Assembly (NCBI GenBank): GCA_034717985.1
Contig: JAYEMH010000037.1
Coordinates: 1-14,148, forward strand
Reading direction: 5' to 3'
Length of the DNA: 14,148 nt
Source of the DNA: JAYEMH01 sp034717985 [NCBI: Candidatus Ratteibacteria bacterium]
GTDB taxonomy: Bacteria; CAZDME01; JAYEMH01
The notes beneath the pieces were generated by a model. The model was not told where the DNA came from, searched no databases, and saw nothing but the letters and a program-made list of their open reading frames with translations. Each line of letters starts with the position of its first letter. Positions within the stretch are counted from its first letter, which is position 1. This document shows, piece by piece, positions 11,916 through 14,148 of the stretch. The translations under genes and the position numbers were made by a program.

Positions 11916-13995
11916 CGCTCCCTTTTTCTTCCGATAAGGCCTGTTTGCGGCTCAAGTTAATTCTTCCCTGTTTATCTATCTCAATAACTTTAACCATAAC
12001 CCTATCATTTTCTTTAAGAACATCTTCCACCTTTTCTACCCGGCGGTTTTCCAGTTGAGAAATATGAACCAGCCCTTCCTGTTTGGGTAAAACCTCAACA
12101 AAAGCGCCAAAATTCATAATTCGCGTTACCCGTCCGCGATAAATCTTTCCGACTTCGACTTCGGCGGTTAAATCCTTAATCATTTTAACGGCTTCATTCA
12201 AGGCCGCTTCATCGGGTGAGGCAATTAAAATTTTCCCATCATCTTCGATATCAATCTTGGCCTTAGTTACTTCAACAATATTGCGGACAATCTTCCCTCC
12301 CGGGCCAATAACATCACGAATCCGGTCCGGTTTAACCTGAATGGTTCTTATCCGGGGCGCATAGGCCGAAAGTTCCGGGCGGGGCTGGCTGATAGTTTCA
12401 TTCATTTTTTCCAGAATAATCAAGCGGGCCGCTTTGGCTTTGACCACTATCTCCTCCAGCAAACTCACCTCCAAACCATCGGCTTTCATATCCATCTGGA
12501 GTCCGGTAAACCCTTTGCCGGTTCCGGCTAACTTAAAATCTAAATCGCCGCATTGGTCTTCCAGACCCAGAATATCCGTTAAAAGAACAGTTTTATCTTT
12601 TTCTTTAACCAATCCGATGGAAATTCCGGCCACCGGCGCGCTAATTGGCACCCCGGCATCCATCAGAGCCAATGTTCCGGCGCAGACACTGGCCATCGAA
12701 GAAGAGCCGTTGGATTCAAGAATATCAGAGACCAGACGAATGGTATATGGAAATTTTTCCGCCTCGGGTAAAACCGGCTGTAAAGAACGTTCGGCTAAAA
12801 GGCCGTGCCCGATTTCCCGGCGTCCCGGTCCCCTTGGCATCCGGATTTCCCCGACACTAAAAGGAGGAAAATTATAATGAAGCATAAAGGATTTGCTGGC
12901 CTCTCCGCTTAAGGCATCCACCCGCTGCTCGTCTTCGGATGTACCCAGGGTAGTGGTAGTTAACGATTGGGTTTGTCCCCGGGTAAAAAGAGCCGACCCA
13001 TGGGTGCGGGGAAGAATGCTAATCTCACCGCTAATCGGCCGGACATCATCATTGCCTCTGCCGTCCGAGCGTTTGCCGGTCTTGATAATTTTTTCCCGGA
13101 CGATATTCTTCTCCAGCTTTTCTAAGGTGAAATTCACCGTCAGGGAAGAATGAGTTTCCTCGTATTGCTCCAGAGCTTCCTCAGAAATCTTCTTTAAGGC
13201 CCGGTCCCTTGCGTCCTTATCAGCGATAGTATGAGCTTGATTTATTCCTTCACCGAACTGCTTTTCGAAGGTTTTATAAAGAGTCTTGTCGGCATTTACC
13301 AATTCAACCCGGCGTTTTGGCTTGCCGGCTTTTTCAACCAGCTCTTTTTGTAACGTAATAATTTCCCGGATAAACGGCTGGGCATACTTTATGGCCTCAA
13401 TTATCTCTGCTTCCGGAATTTCATTGGCGCTTCCTTCAAGCATAACGACCGCATCTTCGCTGGCCGATATAATCAAATCAAGCGCGCTGTTCTGGATCTG
13501 TTCATAGGTCGGATTGAGCACAAATTCTCCGCCGATTTTACCAACGCGAACCGCCGATAAGGTCTTGGTAAAGGGCGTATCGGAAAGGTTCAGGGCGGCT
13601 GAGGCCCCGATCATTGCCAGAATATCGGGGTCGTTTTCTTCGTCGGCGGAAAGCACGATGGCCATTATTTCCACTTCGTGAAAAAAACCATCCGGAAACA
13701 AAGGGCGAATCGGACGGTCAATGAGACGGGCGGTAACAATTTCCTTCTCCGTCGGCCGGCCCTCTCTCTTTATAAAACCGCCCGGAAACTTTCCGGCCGC
13801 CGAGGTTTTCTCGCGGTAATCAACAATTAAAGGGAAAAACTTAACTTCTTTCCCCAAATCTTTAGCCGTTACGCTGGTTACCAGGACGACCGTATCGCCG
13901 TACTGGACGGTTACGGCCGCATCGGCCTGTTTGGCCATTCGTCCGGTTTCGATAATTAATTCTTTACCGCCTATTGCTGCGCTGACTTTTTCCAT
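11881..13995 (-). CDS. pnp: Polyribonucleotide nucleotidyltransferase (PNPase)
   Basis: This enzyme degrades RNA from the 3' end with phosphate, releasing nucleoside diphosphates, and works in the cytosol as a trimer. The 704-residue length is normal for the family. The order is: first RNase PH core (about 12-140) with the conserved [17 protein letters not shown] and [17 protein letters not shown] stretch (70-104); helical linker (about 150-300); second RNase PH core (about 310-530) with the catalytic-site segment [19 protein letters not shown] (474-492); KH domain (about 552-610) with its IGPGGK loop at 563-568; and S1 domain (about 615-685) with [20 protein letters not shown]. The last 18 residues are charged and look disordered. 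The ATG is preceded by AAGGA at suitable spacing and follows rpsO by 22 bases. The 3' end overlaps the start of dut by 35 bases, so the two are probably co-transcribed and possibly translationally coupled. Confidence 0.98.
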   Translation of the reverse strand: MEKVSAAIGGKELIIETGRMAKQADAAVTVQYGDTVVLVTSVTAKDLGKEVKFFPLIVDYREKTSAAGKFPGGFIKREGRPTEKEIVTARLIDRPIRPLFPDGFFHEVEIMAIVLSADEENDPDILAMIGASAALNLSDTPFTKTLSAVRVGKIGGEFVLNPTYEQIQNSALDLIISASEDAVVMLEGSANEIPEAEIIEAIKYAQPFIREIITLQKELVEKAGKPKRRVELVNADKTLYKTFEKQFGEGINQAHTIADKDARDRALKKISEEALEQYEETHSSLTVNFTLEKLEKNIVREKIIKTGKRSDGRGNDDVRPISGEISILPRTHGSALFTRGQTQSLTTTTLGTSEDEQRVDALSGEASKSFMLHYNFPPFSVGEIRMPRGPGRREIGHGLLAERSLQPVLPEAEKFPYTIRLVSDILESNGSSSMASVCAGTLALMDAGVPISAPVAGISIGLVKEKDKTVLLTDILGLEDQCGDLDFKLAGTGKGFTGLQMDMKADGLEVSLLEEIVVKAKAARLIILEKMNETISQPRPELSAYAPRIRTIQVKPDRIRDVIGPGGKIVRNIVEVTKAKIDIEDDGKILIASPDEAALNEAVKMIKDLTAEVEVGKIYRGRVTRIMNFGAFVEVLPKQEGLVHISQLENRRVEKVEDVLKENDRVMVKVIEIDKQGRINLSRKQALSEEKGSDEKGHHKGQTG

Positions 13996-14017
13996 AATTT
14001 TCCTTTTCTTCCTTAAG

Positions 14018-14148
14018 TTATTTTCTCAAGCCTAATTTTTCCACAATGGCTTGATAGCGTTTCTTTTGGTGAGTTTGAAGATATTTCAAAAGACGCCGTC
14101 GTTGGGCCACCATCTGCAGAAGTCCCCTTCGGGAATGGTGGTCTTTCA
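14018..14148 (-). CDS. rpsO: 30S ribosomal protein S15, C-terminal part (gene runs off the right edge)
   Basis: Only the last 42 codons plus the stop are in the window; the start lies beyond position 14148. The readable protein contains [20 protein letters not shown] followed by a [12 protein letters not shown] segment and ends in LGLRK. This is the strongly conserved second half of ribosomal protein S15, which binds 16S rRNA in the platform of the small subunit. The TAA stop is at 14018-14020 and the pnp start codon follows after 22 bases. This is the classical rpsO-pnp pair of many bacteria. The 22-base gap is too short for the long RNase III hairpin that controls pnp in enterobacteria, so any autoregulation must work differently. 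The identification is secure from the sequence; the start and promoter cannot be seen. Confidence 0.96.
   Translation of the reverse strand, partial: KDHHSRRGLLQMVAQRRRLLKYLQTHQKKRYQAIVEKLGLRK

Noticed and set aside
13995-14018. RNase III-type regulatory hairpin between rpsO and pnp
   Set aside because: The gap is only 22 bases and shows no inverted repeat.

Overview
This is a diderm bacterial chromosome segment of moderate to low GC. All 11 intact genes and the one partial gene are on the minus strand, so the window reads from right (14148) to left (1). LolA, an outer-membrane beta-barrel and a Wza-type export protein show that the cell has an outer membrane. The housekeeping order (rpsO-pnp-dut-uppP, then ftsK, then lolA and a RodZ-like gene), together with AT-rich intergenic repeats of the ACCACAGAG, AATAACCAAT and GGATAAAGG kinds, resembles uncultivated candidate phyla such as Omnitrophota or Desantisbacteria. 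That placement is an impression, not something a single window can prove.

Right part (14148-7011), core functions: the end of rpsO, pnp, dut (overlapping pnp), uppP, ftsK, then lolA and a RodZ-like gene joined with no gap. These cover RNA decay, nucleotide hygiene, lipid-carrier recycling, chromosome segregation, lipoprotein transport and cell shape. Repeat-rich intergenic blocks lie on both sides of ftsK (7798-8209 and about 10430-10597). Their outer ends are inverted copies of a short terminal motif, GGNTASTGTCAAA.

Middle (6328-4538): a perfect 15-bp hairpin over the RodZ-like stop codon, a CPBP intramembrane protease, a second hairpin, then an unusual single-gene unit with its own promoter. 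This gene joins a BldC/MerR/excisionase-type winged helix to a complete HD-GYP cyclic-di-GMP phosphodiesterase domain.

Left part (4537-323), exopolysaccharide genes: a polyprenyl-phosphate sugar transferase behind a consensus promoter, an outer-membrane beta-barrel protein behind a second promoter, and a Wza-like export protein. Tandem AATCGY units with a 10-bp period occur three times just beyond the HTH-HD-GYP gene (4501-4530) and about twice over the -10/+1 region of the sugar transferase promoter (4383-4402). BldC-type domains bind direct repeats head to tail, so the most interesting hypothesis here is that the HTH-HD-GYP protein is a cyclic-di-GMP-linked regulator of the neighbouring polysaccharide operon.

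Two decayed small genes sit inside repeat-rich spacers. One is the C-terminal half of a GxxExxY protein (1031-1192), inside an element with inverted ends that separates the beta-barrel and wza-like genes. The other is the N-terminus of a four-helix-bundle (S23-type) protein (110-193), cut off by a double-hairpin REP/IS200-like element (33-108). No tRNA, rRNA, CRISPR array or intact transposase is visible.
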